Positions 48,229-58,161 are shown, counted from the first letter of the stretch. The stretch: 64,000 nt of DNA from Tepidiphilus olei (GCF_006980705.1 NZ_SBHO01000008.1:48728-112727); one strand, 5' to 3'. Translations and numbers: made by a program. The notes: generated from the sequence alone by a model not told the origin.

Positions 48229-49416
48229 TCACGTCTTTTCGTACCTCACCAACGCCACCGCGGCCATCGCGGCGAATCCCGCCCCTGCGAGGAAAGCCGC
48301 GGCGGCGCCCCAGGTGCTCCATAGCCAACCGGCGAGCGCGCTCGCGGCCAAGAGCGCGAGGCCCGTCAGCAGGTTGAATCCGCCGAAGGCCGTGCCGCGC
48401 AGCTCGGCCGGGGCGGCGTGCGCGATCATCTTGGCGAAGATGCCTTGGGTGGCGGCAAGATGGGCGCCCCACAGGAGGGCGGCGAGGAAGACCACGATCG
48501 GACCGCTTGCCAAGGCGAGCATCAGGTCGGCCAGGATGAGGGCAGCGATGCCGGCAAGCAGCAAGCGCCGCGGTCCGAGGCGGTCGGCGGCGGCGCCGGC
48601 CGGATAGGCGAGCACGGCGTAGGCGAGATTCATCGCGATCATCACGAGGGGTACTGCACCCACGGCGAGCCCCACGTCGTGTGCCCGCAGCAGCAGGAAG
48701 GCTTCGCTGTAGCGCGCCAGCGTGAAGATCACACCCAAGCCCACCACCGTCCAGTAGGCACGGGGCAGATGCCAGAGGTGGCGCCAGGAGAAAGGCTCGC
48801 GTTCCGTACTGGCGGCGGAGTGCCGGGGTTCGGGAACGAAGCGCACCAGGATCACGACTGACAGAATCGCGGGGATCACGGCGAGCCAGAACACCAGCCG
48901 GAGGTCGCCGGCAAACCATGCCATGAGGGCGAAAGCGAGGAGCGGCCCGACGAAGGCGCCCACCGAATCGAGCGCCTGGCGCAGGCCGTAGGCGGCACCG
49001 CGCAGATCGTCGGGCGTGACGTCGGCGATCAGCGCATCGCGCGGCGCTTCCCGTATTCCTTTGCCGAAACGATCGAGCAGGCGCGCCGCGAGCACCCAGG
49101 AGACCGAGGCGGCGAGCGCGAAGAGCGGCTTGGTGAGCGCCGAGAGCGCATAACCGGTCACGACGACCGCTTTGCGCCGCCGGAGAAAGTCGGAGATCGC
49201 CCCGGAGAAGACCTTGGTGACGGCCACCGTGGCCTCCGCCAGCCCCTCGATCACTCCGATCGTCGTCATCGAGGCGCCGAGCACCGTCGAAAGAAAGAGC
49301 GGCAGCAGGCTGTGGACCATCTCCGAGGAGATATCCATGAAGAGTGAAGTGAGCGCCAGGCCCCAGATGCTCGCAGGCAAGGCGCGCAGGCCACGGCGGG
49401 GAGGTGGGTTGGGCAT
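48229..49416 (-). CDS. MFS transporter
   Basis: This 395-aa protein has twelve predicted transmembrane segments. GAISDFLRRRKAVVVTGYAL is the loop 2-3 signature of the major facilitator superfamily, and LLDRFGKGIREAPRDALIAD is seen in a subgroup of uncharacterised MFS permeases. The substrate is unknown. The ATG at 49416 is chosen because the upstream open frame is hydrophilic and overlaps the acx regulatory region. It diverges from acxA, so the 249-base gap may control both. Confidence 0.85.
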   Translation of the reverse strand: MPNPPPRRGLRALPASIWGLALTSLFMDISSEMVHSLLPLFLSTVLGASMTTIGVIEGLAEATVAVTKVFSGAISDFLRRRKAVVVTGYALSALTKPLFALAASVSWVLAARLLDRFGKGIREAPRDALIADVTPDDLRGAAYGLRQALDSVGAFVGPLLAFALMAWFAGDLRLVFWLAVIPAILSVVILVRFVPEPRHSAASTEREPFSWRHLWHLPRAYWTVVGLGVIFTLARYSEAFLLLRAHDVGLAVGAVPLVMIAMNLAYAVLAYPAGAAADRLGPRRLLLAGIAALILADLMLALASGPIVVFLAALLWGAHLAATQGIFAKMIAHAAPAELRGTAFGGFNLLTGLALLAASALAGWLWSTWGAAAAFLAGAGFAAMAAVALVRYEKT

Positions 49417-49458
49417 GGTCGAAGGTATCAGGTTTTTTGGTGATGATAGAGGAGAAAA

Positions 49459-49495
49459 CGTTCGATTCACATACGGAGCGTTCGATTTCCGAACG
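49459..49495. promoter_or_regulatory. candidate enhancer sites for AcxR
   Basis: CGTTCGATT occurs at 49459-49467 and again at 49479-49487, exactly 20 bases (about two helical turns) apart. The second is part of an inverted repeat CGTTCG-N5-CGAACG (49479-49495). The pair is about 100-130 bases upstream of the sigma-54 promoter, the usual distance for enhancer-binding regulators. Assignment to AcxR is inference. Confidence 0.5.
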
Positions 49496-49591
49496 ACCTT
49501 GGAAGAGCTCGTGATGTTGTGATGCAAAAAATAAATGAATCAATCAGATTTTTTTGGGTGAATTCGCTGTTGCGGCGCATCAAGTCGAACA

Positions 49592-49607
49592 TGGCACGAG
49601 GCTTGCT
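49592..49607 (+). promoter_or_regulatory. sigma-54 promoter of the acx operon
   Basis: TGGCACGAGGCTTGCT has the -24 element TGGCACG and the -12 element TTGCT with the correct spacing, close to the full consensus. It lies 58 bases upstream of the acxA start and points toward it. A sigma-54 activator (AcxR) is encoded downstream. Confidence 0.85.
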
Positions 49608-49630
49608 CCTTGGTAGATGGGCGTTCATCC

Positions 49631-49645
49631 ACGAACGTCGTTCGT
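49631..49645. promoter_or_regulatory. perfect palindrome in the acxA leader
   Basis: ACGAACGTCGTTCGT is a perfect 7-bp inverted repeat around one T. It contains the same CGAACG/CGTTCG half-sites as the upstream candidate sites and lies between the promoter and the ribosome binding site. It may be a second regulator site or a leader hairpin. Confidence 0.45.
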
Positions 49646-49665
49646 CAAACGAGGAGGAGACACAT

Positions 49666-51837
49666 ATGGAGACCGGACAGCAGACCTCTCGAGCCGGGGG
49701 GCAGACTTCCAAAGTCCAGGTACTGGGAATCGACGCCGGCGGCACGATGACCGACACCTTTTTCGTCCGCGAGGATGGCCGCTTCGTCGTCGGCAAGGCG
49801 CAGAGCAATCCCGAAGACGAGTCGCTCGCCATCTACAACTCGTCGCAGGATGCGCTCGCGCACTGGAACCGCACCGTCGATGACGTCTATCCCGAACTCG
49901 TCACGGGCGTGTATTCGGGTACGGCGATGCTCAACCGCGTCGTACAGCGCAAGGGGCTGGAAGTCGGGCTCATCTGCAACAAGGGTTTCGAGCACGTGCA
50001 TTCGATGGGCCGGGCGATCCAATCCTACCTCGGCTACGCGCTGGAGGAGCGGATCCACCTCAATACCCACCGCTACGACGAACCCCTCGTGCCGCTGTCG
50101 CGCACTCGGGGGGTGACCGAACGCACCGACGTACAAGGCGAGATCGTCGTGCCCCTGCGCGAGAACGAGGTCCGCCAAGCCGTGCGGGAACTGGTCGACG
50201 CCGGCTCCAAAGCCATCGTCATCTCGCTGCTGCAATCGCACAAGAATCCGACCAACGAGCGTCGTGCCCGCGACGTCTGCCTCGAAGAACTCGACAAGCT
50301 CGGCGTGAAAATCCCCGTCTTCGCCTCGGTCGATTACTACCCCTCGCGCAAGGAGAGCCACCGTACCAACACCACCGTGCTCGAGGCGTATGCCGCCGAA
50401 CCTTCGCGGCAGACTCTGAAGAAAGTCAATGACCGCTTCAAGAAGCATGGCGCCAAGTTCGACCTGCGCGTGATGGCCACCCACGGCGGCACCATCAGCT
50501 GGAAGGCGAAGGAACTGGCGCGCACCATCGTCTCCGGGCCGATCGGCGGGGTGATCGGTTCGAAACTGCTCGGCGAGAAACTGGGCTACGACAACATCGC
50601 CTGCAGCGACATCGGCGGCACCAGTTTCGACATGGCGCTCATCACCAAGGGTAACTTCGCCATCGCCTCCGACCCGGACATGGCGCGGCTCGTGCTCTCG
50701 CTGCCGCTCGTGTCGATGGATTCGGTCGGGGCCGGAGCGGGTTCCTTCGTGCGCATCGACCCCTATAGCGGCGGCATCAAGCTAGGGCCCGACAGCGCCG
50801 GTTACCGAGTGGGGACCTGCTGGCCGGAGAGCGGGCTCGATACCGTCACCGTGTCTGACTGTCACGTCGTGCTGGGGTATCTCAACCCGAACAACTTCCT
50901 CGGCGGGGCGATCAAGCTCGACGTGGAGCGTGCGCGCCAGCATCTCAAGGCGCAGATCGCCGACCCGCTCGGCCTGAGCGTGGAAGACGCCGCCGCCGGC
51001 GTCATCGAATTGCTCGACCTGCACTTGCGCGACTACCTGCGGGCAACCATCAGCGGCAAGGGCTACAGCGCCACCGACTTCGTCTGCTTCTCCTACGGCG
51101 GCGCCGGCCCGGTGCACACCTATGGCTATACGCAGGGAGCGGGATTCCGCGACGTCATCATCCCGGCCTGGGCGGCAGGATTCTCCGCCTTCGGTTGTGC
51201 CTGCGCCGACTTCGAATACCGCTACGACAAGAGCGTCGACCTGGCCTTGCCCCAGCATGCGAGCGACACCGACAAGGTGGCCGCCTGTGCCGTGCTGATG
51301 GACGCCTGGCAGGAACTCGCCGCCAAGGTGGTCGAGGAATTCGTCATCAACGGATTCAAGCCCGAGGACGTGATGCTGCGCCCCGGCTACCGCATGCAGT
51401 ACATGGGTCAGCTCAACGACCTCGAGATCGAGTCGCCGGTGGCCCAGGCTCGCACCGAACAGGACTGGGACAAGATGGTGGAGGCGTTCGAGAACACCTA
51501 TGGGCGGGTGTATTCCCATTCGGCCCGTTCGCCCGAACTCGGTTTCTCGGTCACCGGCGCCATCATGCGCGGCTACGTGGCGACGCAAAAACCGGTACTT
51601 CCCGAAGATCCCGATGGCGGCCCGAATCCGGCGGCGGAAGCGAAACTCGGTACGCGCCCATTCTATCGCCACCACAAGTGGGTCGAAGCGACGATCTGGA
51701 AGATGGAGGCGCTCAAACCGGGCAACCGTATCACGGGGCCGGCCATCATCGAGTCGGATGCCACCACCCTGGTCGTTCCCACCGGGTTCGAAGTGCGGCT
51801 CGACAAGCATCGCCTGTTCCATCTGAAAGAAATCTGA
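49666..51837 (+). CDS. acxA: acetone carboxylase beta subunit
   Basis: This 723-aa protein is the hydantoinase A-like subunit of acetone carboxylase, which carboxylates acetone to acetoacetate using ATP. The ASKHA nucleotide-binding segments are VLGIDAGGTMTDTFFV near residue 25 and ACSDIGGTSFDMAL. The ATG at 49666 follows GAGGAGGAGA; an upstream in-frame ATG at 49519 would include the promoter and is rejected. It is the first gene of acxABC, read from a sigma-54 promoter. Composition is uniformly high-GC. Identity is supported by the acxB and acxC neighbours. Confidence 0.93.
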   Translation: METGQQTSRAGGQTSKVQVLGIDAGGTMTDTFFVREDGRFVVGKAQSNPEDESLAIYNSSQDALAHWNRTVDDVYPELVTGVYSGTAMLNRVVQRKGLEVGLICNKGFEHVHSMGRAIQSYLGYALEERIHLNTHRYDEPLVPLSRTRGVTERTDVQGEIVVPLRENEVRQAVRELVDAGSKAIVISLLQSHKNPTNERRARDVCLEELDKLGVKIPVFASVDYYPSRKESHRTNTTVLEAYAAEPSRQTLKKVNDRFKKHGAKFDLRVMATHGGTISWKAKELARTIVSGPIGGVIGSKLLGEKLGYDNIACSDIGGTSFDMALITKGNFAIASDPDMARLVLSLPLVSMDSVGAGAGSFVRIDPYSGGIKLGPDSAGYRVGTCWPESGLDTVTVSDCHVVLGYLNPNNFLGGAIKLDVERARQHLKAQIADPLGLSVEDAAAGVIELLDLHLRDYLRATISGKGYSATDFVCFSYGGAGPVHTYGYTQGAGFRDVIIPAWAAGFSAFGCACADFEYRYDKSVDLALPQHASDTDKVAACAVLMDAWQELAAKVVEEFVINGFKPEDVMLRPGYRMQYMGQLNDLEIESPVAQARTEQDWDKMVEAFENTYGRVYSHSARSPELGFSVTGAIMRGYVATQKPVLPEDPDGGPNPAAEAKLGTRPFYRHHKWVEATIWKMEALKPGNRITGPAIIESDATTLVVPTGFEVRLDKHRLFHLKEI

Positions 51838-52466
51838 GGAGGAGACATCCATGAACATCATGAACCCGAATGCAACCCGGGTCGGCAGCTTGCTAGGCAA
51901 CGGCATGACCTTGAAGCAGTTCCGCGACGGCATTCTCGAGCGTACCGCCAAGACCGGTCACTACAACGGCCTCAAAAAGCTCGAGCTGCGCGAGAGCGAT
52001 CCGATCCGCTACGAGAAGCTCTTCTCGAAACTGCGCGGCGGCCTGGTGCATGCCCGCGAAACGGCGAAGAAGATCGCCGCGAGCCCCATCGTCGAGCAGG
52101 AAGGGGAGCTGTGCTTCACCCTCTACAACCCGGCTGGCGACTGCGTGCTCACTTCCACCGGCATCATCATCCACGTCGGTACCATGGGCGCGGCGATCAA
52201 GTACATGATCGAGAACGATTGGGAGAGCAATCCCGGCATCAACCCGGGGGACATGTTCACCAACAACGATTGCGCCATTGGTAATGTCCATACTTGCGAT
52301 GTTGCCACAATCGTACCCATTTTTGTTGAGGGCAAACTTGTTGGATGGGTGGGTGGAGTCACTCACGTGATCGATACGGGTGGAGTTGCTCCTGGTTCTA
52401 TGTCAGCTGGGCAAGCATCTCGTTTTGGAGATGGCTTCGTTGCTACTTGCCGAAAAACGGGAGTTA

Positions 52467-53537
52467 TTAACCCGGCAGCAAAACACCCGATTGAACGATG
52501 TATTCCATGGTTTTATGCTTGAAATAGCCTTTTACCCGCTCCGGCGTGTGTTGCACATACTGCAGGAAGGCATTCGCTTTTTCTCGCAGCGTCTGCTTGT
52601 CGCGGGTGCGGTCGAGCCGCCGCAGCTCGGTCTTGAGGTCACGGTTGAGCAGCTCATCAGGGTTGAGCTCGGGGGCGTAAGGTGGCAGGTAGAAGAGTTC
52701 GATGCGCTCGAGATTCGCCTTGACCCACTCGCGTACCGCCCGGGCGTGATGCACTGCAAGGTTGTCCACGATCACGAAGGCCTTGCGCGGGGCGGTATCC
52801 GCCACCAAACGCTCGAGAAAGCTGCGGAAGCGCTGCGCGTCGATGGCCTCTTCCTGCAGGGCAAAGTGCATCCGCCCCTGGTTGGTGAGCGCCGAGATCA
52901 GGGTGAGCTTCGTGCGTTGCGAGGCCTGCGCCAGCACCGGCGTCTTGCCCGGCGGGGCGTAGCCCCGTACCCAGTGTGCGTCTTGCTGTACCGCCGTCTC
53001 ATCGGCCCAGTAGATCACGGCATCTTCTTTCTTGGCCCGCTCGGCGATCTGGGGATAAACCTCTTGTTGCCATCGCTGCAGCGCCGCCGCATCCTGTTCG
53101 ATCGCCCGTTTCATCGGCCGCTGCGGCCTCAAGCCCCAGCGATGCAGATACAGGCCCACCGTGCGAATCGGCAGCGTTACGCCACACAGACGGGTGATGA
53201 GCGCACGCACCGCCTCGCGTGTCCACAGCGCCCGTTCGATGCCGTGCTGCGAGGGCGTATCGTGCAGCAGCACCTCCTGGATCCGGCGTTCTTGCTCCGA
53301 GCTCAGCCGCCTGCCCTCGCCCTGGGCCCGCCCACGGCGCCGGTCTTGCAGCCCCGCTTCTCCTGCCTGCTGATAGCGTTTGGACCAGCCCAGTACCGTC
53401 GTCAAATGCACTTGCACCAGCCGCGCGATCTCCTTCCACGTCAGGTTCAACTCCTCACGCAGCCGTATTGCCATGCGGCGTTTCTCCTCCAGCACTTCAC
53501 GAGGCAGCTTACGGGTGTCGATCTTTTCCATGATCAT
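52467..53537 (-). CDS. IS630-family transposase
   Basis: This 356-aa DDE transposase has an N-terminal helix-turn-helix region (LTWKEIARLVQVHLTTVLGW) and a catalytic domain with the three acidic motifs: YWADETAVQQDAHWVRGY, FVIVDNLAVHHARAV and LPPYAPELNPDELLNRDLK. It is intact and of typical family length. It starts at ATG 53537 or 53531, opposite in direction to acxB. G+C is high, unlike the acx sequence around it, so the insertion is a separate event from the low-GC replacement. Confidence 0.92.
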   Translation of the reverse strand: MIMEKIDTRKLPREVLEEKRRMAIRLREELNLTWKEIARLVQVHLTTVLGWSKRYQQAGEAGLQDRRRGRAQGEGRRLSSEQERRIQEVLLHDTPSQHGIERALWTREAVRALITRLCGVTLPIRTVGLYLHRWGLRPQRPMKRAIEQDAAALQRWQQEVYPQIAERAKKEDAVIYWADETAVQQDAHWVRGYAPPGKTPVLAQASQRTKLTLISALTNQGRMHFALQEEAIDAQRFRSFLERLVADTAPRKAFVIVDNLAVHHARAVREWVKANLERIELFYLPPYAPELNPDELLNRDLKTELRRLDRTRDKQTLREKANAFLQYVQHTPERVKGYFKHKTMEYIVQSGVLLPG

Positions 53538-53597
53538 CAAATCTCATGAAAAGAAACGGATTGGGTTATTATATCGTAAGTCATATTGCCGGGTTAA
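52467..53597 (-). mobile_element. IS630-family insertion sequence in acxB
   Basis: The 1131-bp element carries one transposase gene and has ends TTAACCCGGCA (52467) and TGCCGGGTTAA (to 53597). It is flanked by TA on both sides (52465-52466 and 53598-53599), the target duplication of IS630/Tc1 elements. With a chance extension the visible inverted repeat is 14 bp (TTATTAACCCGGCA, 52464-52477 and 53587-53600). The transposase stop codon is formed by the left end itself. Both ends and the frame look intact, so it may be active. Confidence 0.92.
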
Positions 53598-55323
53598 TAA
53601 TGACGTACCCTTGCGTGATTGGCTACATGAAAGCCAGCGTTCAGTTCGTACGACAAAATATTGGATTCTCGATGAACGCACTCGAATAGCTGGTTGCCAT
53701 ATGGTACGTGATCTTATTCAAGAGGTCATTGAAGAAGAAGGGTTAGATGCCTATGAAAAATTTACCTATGAAGTTATCGAAGAAGGACGTAGGGGTTTGC
53801 AGAATCGCATCAAAGCCATGACGATTCCTGGTAAATACAGAAAAGTTGCTTTTATTGATGTACCACATGGGCATGAAGATTTCGATACTCCTTCAGAGTA
53901 TGCAAAAGTAAATACTATCATGCATTCACCTTGTGAAATGACGATTAGACCTGATGGAACGTGGAAACTTGATTTTGAAGGGGCTAGTCGTTGGGGATGG
54001 CATCAGTTCAATGCAAATCAGGTTGCATTTACCAGTGGGATATGGGTGATGATGACCCAGACCCTAGTTCCGACGCAACGAATAAATGATGGTGCTTATT
54101 ATGGGACCCAATTCCGATTGCCGAAAGGAACGTGGATGAATCCCGATGATCGTCGAACAGCTCACGGATGTTCTTGGTATTTTCTGATGTCTGGATGGAG
54201 CGCCTTATGGCGTGGTTTGTCACAATCCTATTTCAGTAGAGGATATCTAGAAGAAGTTAACTCTGGAAATGCATTAACAACCAACATTTTACAGGGCGGT
54301 GGAATGTTGCCTAATGGTGAGGTACATGCCGTCAATAGTTTCGAGATGGCTGCATGTGGTACTGGTGCCTGTGCGATAAAAGATGGTTTAAATCATGCCG
54401 CTGCTATTTGGAACCCCGAAGGTGACATGGGAGATATCGAGATTTGGGAGATGATCGAACCTCTGCTGTATCTTGGTAGAAATGTCAAAGCAAATACGGG
54501 TGGATATGGTAAGTACCGCGGTGGCTGCGGTTTTGAAACCTTGCGTATGGTATGGAATGCCAAAGATTGGACAATGTACTTTATGGGAAATGGTTATATG
54601 AATGCTGACTGGGGGTTGATGGGAGGCTACCCATCCGCAGTTGGTTATCGTTTTGAGGCCCATGATACTGGTATCAAAGAAAGGATAGAAGCCAATGAAA
54701 CGATCCCATTGGGGGGTGACTTGAACCCGGGTGCACCAACTTATGAGCAACATATCAATGCAACTGCTAGAGTAAAACGAGATAAGCAAGCAATTACGAC
54801 TGAAAAATGCTTCAAGGATTATGATTTGTATCTTAATTACCTTCGTGGAGGTCCAGGATTTGGTGATCCGATTGACAGGGATCCTAAAGCGATAGCTCAG
54901 GATTTGAACAATGGCCTTCTTCTTCCGGATTACGCCAGGAAAGTTTATGGCGCTGTATTGATCCAGGACGATAAAGGAATATGGTCCGTCGATCCTGAAA
55001 AAACGGCAAGCAGACGAGCGGAAATCCGTAAAGAAAGACTTCGCCGGGCGGTTCCTGTGAAAGATTGGATGCGCGATGAAAGAGCGCGTATTGTGACGAA
55101 ACACGCAAATGCGCCGGTACGGCACATGTATGCAACGAGCTTCAGTTTGTCGAAGAAGTTCTATGCTGATTTCAAAAAATTCTGGGATTTGCCGGTTGAT
55201 TGGGAGCTCACTGAAGATGAGCTTGAAGTGCCTTCTTATGGTGCCCACTATCGTATGGATCTCAGCAAATTACCCGATGTGCATCCTGTGGTGCTCGTTG
55301 AAGAATAGTGATTAAATGTTACG

Positions 55324-55343
55324 GCGGGCATTTTTATGCCCGC
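55324..55343 (+). promoter_or_regulatory. hairpin between acxB and acxC
   Basis: GCGGGCAT (55324-55331) and ATGCCCGC (55336-55343) form a perfect 8-bp stem with a TTTT loop. No T-run follows, so it is more likely an mRNA stability or processing hairpin than a terminator. Confidence 0.45.
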
Positions 55344-55367
55344 TCAAATTGCAGAGGAGACAAATAA

Positions 55368-55877
55368 ATGAGTGCTTATACAAAAGAGCAGGTGGCCAAA
55401 TTAGTCGACGGTCGACTTGATTGGGATACGGTTTTTCGCATGCTTTCAATGCCAAAAGATGCGGAACGATTTAGTCTTTATGTAGAAGTGCTGCAGGAGC
55501 GACTCGGCTGGAAGGACAAGATCATCCTGCCTCTGGGGCCGCATCTCTACATCGTGCAGACCGCCGCCGACAAGCGCTGGGTGACCAAGTGCGACTGCGG
55601 CCACGAATTCTGCGACTACCGCCAGAACTGGAAGATGCACGCCGTCATCTACGTGCGCGACACGGAAGAGGCGCTCACCGAGATCTATCCCAAGCTGATG
55701 GCCCCCGATCCCGCCTGGCAAGTGTATCGCGAATACTACTGCCCCGAGTGCGGCACGCTGCACGACGTGGAAGCGCCCACGCCGTGGTACCCGGTGATCC
55801 ACGACTTTGAACCGGACATCGAAGCGTTCTATAAAGAATGGCTGGGGCTGCCGGTACCGGAGCGGGCGCTGGACTAA
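55368..55877 (+). CDS. acxC: acetone carboxylase gamma subunit
   Basis: This 169-aa protein is the small subunit of acetone carboxylase, of the expected length. Two cysteine groups (CDCGHEFC and YYCPECGTLHDVE) fit a structural metal site. The reading is intact from GAGGAGACAAATAAATG. The first ~40 codons are A/T-rich and the rest is GC-rich, the right-hand edge of the mosaic segment falling near 55490. It would assemble with AcxA and AcxB, but AcxB is interrupted. Confidence 0.92.
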   Translation: MSAYTKEQVAKLVDGRLDWDTVFRMLSMPKDAERFSLYVEVLQERLGWKDKIILPLGPHLYIVQTAADKRWVTKCDCGHEFCDYRQNWKMHAVIYVRDTEEALTEIYPKLMAPDPAWQVYREYYCPECGTLHDVEAPTPWYPVIHDFEPDIEAFYKEWLGLPVPERALD

Positions 55878-56115
55878 CGTGCATGCGCGGCGCCTCCCAT
55901 CGCGGTGCTGCGCATGTCTTATGATTTTTTGATATATAATAGAAGCTATAATGATGGTAAAGTTTGACAAATTCTTCTTCCCTTTTGCCCGTGGCTACCG
56001 TTGCTTCCGCTGAAGATTGGTGTAAGCTTATGTGGTGACATGGGTTTTTGTTGTCTCTGAACAAGAACGAGAGCCGCTGCACATTGTCATCTCGTCGATC
56101 TGGGGGGAGGAGCAG

Positions 56116-58128
56116 ATGGGGGTTCGAGCACAGAGGCAGAGGGAGTCATTCCCTGAGCCAGAAAAAGAGCGCGCGGTGATGACGGCATGGGAGCGCTTCC
56201 TTGCCGGCGAGCGCGAGCCCGTGTTTTCCTTGCGAGACCTGGTCGCACGGTCCTGGGAGCGATGTCGGCGCTTCGCGGTCGATCCGCGCCAGGTGGCTGC
56301 TCCCCCGCCGATCGCCGAATCTTACCTCGAGGAGATCAAGGCAGGGCAGCGTGAGCTGTTGCAAGCGAGCGCGCCGGTGATGGCCTGTGCGCGGGATTTT
56401 TTGCGCGAAACGGGCACCGTAATGTTGCTTGCTGATCCCTCATGTACGATCTTAACCATGGAAGGGGATGCTTCCACCCTTGATGCGGCCCAGATTGTCC
56501 ATTTGCAACCAGGGGTGGGGTGGGGCGAGGAAAAGTGTGGTACCAACGCTATTGGTACAGCTTTGACGTTGGCGCAGCCGGTACAAATTCATTCCGCAGA
56601 GCATTTTTGCGCTGGATTTAAGCGCTGGAGCTGCGCCGCGACGGCGATCCGCCACCCCCACGACGGCGAGATCCTCGGCGTGCTCGACGTCTCCGGCCTA
56701 TCTCATTCCTTCAGTCGCCAGAGCTTGGCCCTCGTCGTCACTGCGGCGCAGCGCATCGAGAGCCGCATCACGATGCAAGAGATGGAACTGCGCTATCGCT
56801 TGCTCGAGGTGGCGCGATCCCGCAGCCACAGTGATGGTCTACTCGTCGTCGATCGACGGGGTTACCCCATCTGGGCGAGCGCAAATGCCCGGGCGGCGAT
56901 CGAAGCCTTGGGGGGAGTGATCGATTTTTCCCGTCCTTCCCGGCTCGTCGGTCCCATGAACTCGGCGCGAGATACGCCAACCGTGCCGCCCTGGTTGCGC
57001 CCCGAATGGATGGAGGCGATTGTCGATCAGGGCGAGCGTCTCGGCGCCGTCGTTCATCTGCCTTTGCCACGGGTGGGCCGGGCGGCGCGTGGCACCAGCG
57101 AGCGTCAGTACCTTCCCAACGAAAGCGTGCCCCATGCCTTTGCCGGTATCGTCACCGCCGATCCGGCGATGCAAGCATTGATCCACAAGACCGATCGTCT
57201 GGCGCGGGCCAAAGTACCAATTCTGCTACTCGGCGAGACGGGGGTTGGCAAGGAAGAGTTCGCCCAGGGCATTCACCGCGCCGGTCCTCACGCCGTTGGT
57301 CCTTACGTCGCGCTCAACTGCGGCGGCCTGTCACGCGAACTGCTCGCCAGCGAGCTCTTCGGCTATGCCGAGGGCGCATTCACCGGGGCGCGTCGTGGTG
57401 GCATGGTCGGCAAGATCGAGGCGGCCCACGGCGGCACGCTCTTCCTCGACGAGATCGGCGAGATGCCGCTCGATTTGCAGCCGCATTTGTTGCGGGTGCT
57501 CGAACGCGGCGAAATTTATCGCCTCGGTGAAAACACCCCACGCAAGGTGGATTTTCGCCTGATCGCGGCAACGCACCGTGATTTGCGCCGCGAAGTGGAG
57601 GAAGGGCGTTTTCGCATGGATCTCTTCTACCGCATCGCTGTGACCACCGTCATGATTCCTCCCCTGCGCGAGCGCAAGGGGGACGTGGCGGTACTCGCGG
57701 CACATTTCGTCGCCCACTTCGCCGGCCGGCATGGACTTCCCGCCAAACCCTTGAGCGAGGAGGCACTCACCTGTCTGCAGCAATACGCTTGGCCGGGCAA
57801 TGTCCGAGAGCTGCGCAACGTGATCGAGAGCGCTTTGTTGATGAGCGAAGGAGAATGGATCGAGAGGGATGATCTTCCGCCGGAGATTTGGCAGGGGAGT
57901 GTTCCGACCGACGAAAAACTTGCCACCGCCGAGGGAGACCGTCCCTTGGAGGGGACGATTACCCTGATAGGGGCGGAGAAAATCGCCATCATGCGCGCGA
58001 TCGCCACGCACGGCGGCAACCTGACGCGGGCAGCGGCCGACTTGAAAATCGCCAAGAGTACGCTCTATGAAAAGGTCAAGCGCTACGGCCTCGGGCATGC
58101 CGTCGTGAGGACGAGAGGCAAGAACTGA
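56116..58128 (+). CDS. acxR: sigma-54-dependent regulator of acetone metabolism
   Basis: This 670-aa protein is an enhancer-binding activator. An N-terminal GAF-type sensor region (residues ~50-230) is followed by an AAA+ domain with Walker [15 protein letters not shown] near 370, the sigma-54 contact loop [11 protein letters not shown] near 420, and [15 protein letters not shown] Fis-type helix-turn-helix ([20 protein letters not shown]) is at the C terminus. Its place beside acxABC and the sigma-54 promoter at 49592 identify the likely target. The ATG at 56116 follows GGGGGGAGGAG. A short low-GC stretch (about 56420-56625) lies in the sensor domain. TTGCTT-N16-TAAGCT at 56001-56028 is a possible promoter. 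Confidence 0.9.
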   Translation: MGVRAQRQRESFPEPEKERAVMTAWERFLAGEREPVFSLRDLVARSWERCRRFAVDPRQVAAPPPIAESYLEEIKAGQRELLQASAPVMACARDFLRETGTVMLLADPSCTILTMEGDASTLDAAQIVHLQPGVGWGEEKCGTNAIGTALTLAQPVQIHSAEHFCAGFKRWSCAATAIRHPHDGEILGVLDVSGLSHSFSRQSLALVVTAAQRIESRITMQEMELRYRLLEVARSRSHSDGLLVVDRRGYPIWASANARAAIEALGGVIDFSRPSRLVGPMNSARDTPTVPPWLRPEWMEAIVDQGERLGAVVHLPLPRVGRAARGTSERQYLPNESVPHAFAGIVTADPAMQALIHKTDRLARAKVPILLLGETGVGKEEFAQGIHRAGPHAVGPYVALNCGGLSRELLASELFGYAEGAFTGARRGGMVGKIEAAHGGTLFLDEIGEMPLDLQPHLLRVLERGEIYRLGENTPRKVDFRLIAATHRDLRREVEEGRFRMDLFYRIAVTTVMIPPLRERKGDVAVLAAHFVAHFAGRHGLPAKPLSEEALTCLQQYAWPGNVRELRNVIESALLMSEGEWIERDDLPPEIWQGSVPTDEKLATAEGDRPLEGTITLIGAEKIAIMRAIATHGGNLTRAAADLKIAKSTLYEKVKRYGLGHAVVRTRGKN

Positions 58129-58161
58129 CCACAGTTTTACAGTAATGAGGAATAATGGAAG

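Larger units (their letters stand above)
51851..55308 (+). pseudogene. acxB: acetone carboxylase alpha subunit, interrupted by an IS630-family element
   Basis: The hydantoinase B-like alpha subunit is split into 51851-52466 and 53600-55308 by an insertion at 52467-53597. Joining the parts gives 774 codons in frame, reading CRKTGVNDVPLRDWLHESQ across the junction, which is the expected family length and sequence. As it stands, translation runs into the IS and stops at 52522. GGAGGAGA precedes the ATG. Codon and base use change abruptly near 52275 from high-GC to A/T-ending codons and stay so to the end of the gene. The protein is probably not made, so acetone carboxylase would be inactive. Confidence 0.92.
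52275..55490. other. low-GC mosaic segment inside acxB-acxC
   Basis: From about 52275 in acxB to about 55490 in acxC, the coding sequence (excluding the GC-rich IS) uses A/T-ending codons such as ATT, GAT, AAA and TTT, whereas the flanking parts of the same genes use G/C-ending codons. The protein reading is continuous across both edges. This fits replacement by a homologous acx segment from a lower-GC donor. Edges are judged by eye. Confidence 0.75.

Noticed and set aside
53380..53597. Possible upstream start for the right part of acxB
   Set aside because: These codons are IS630 sequence read in the acxB frame, not a real N terminus.
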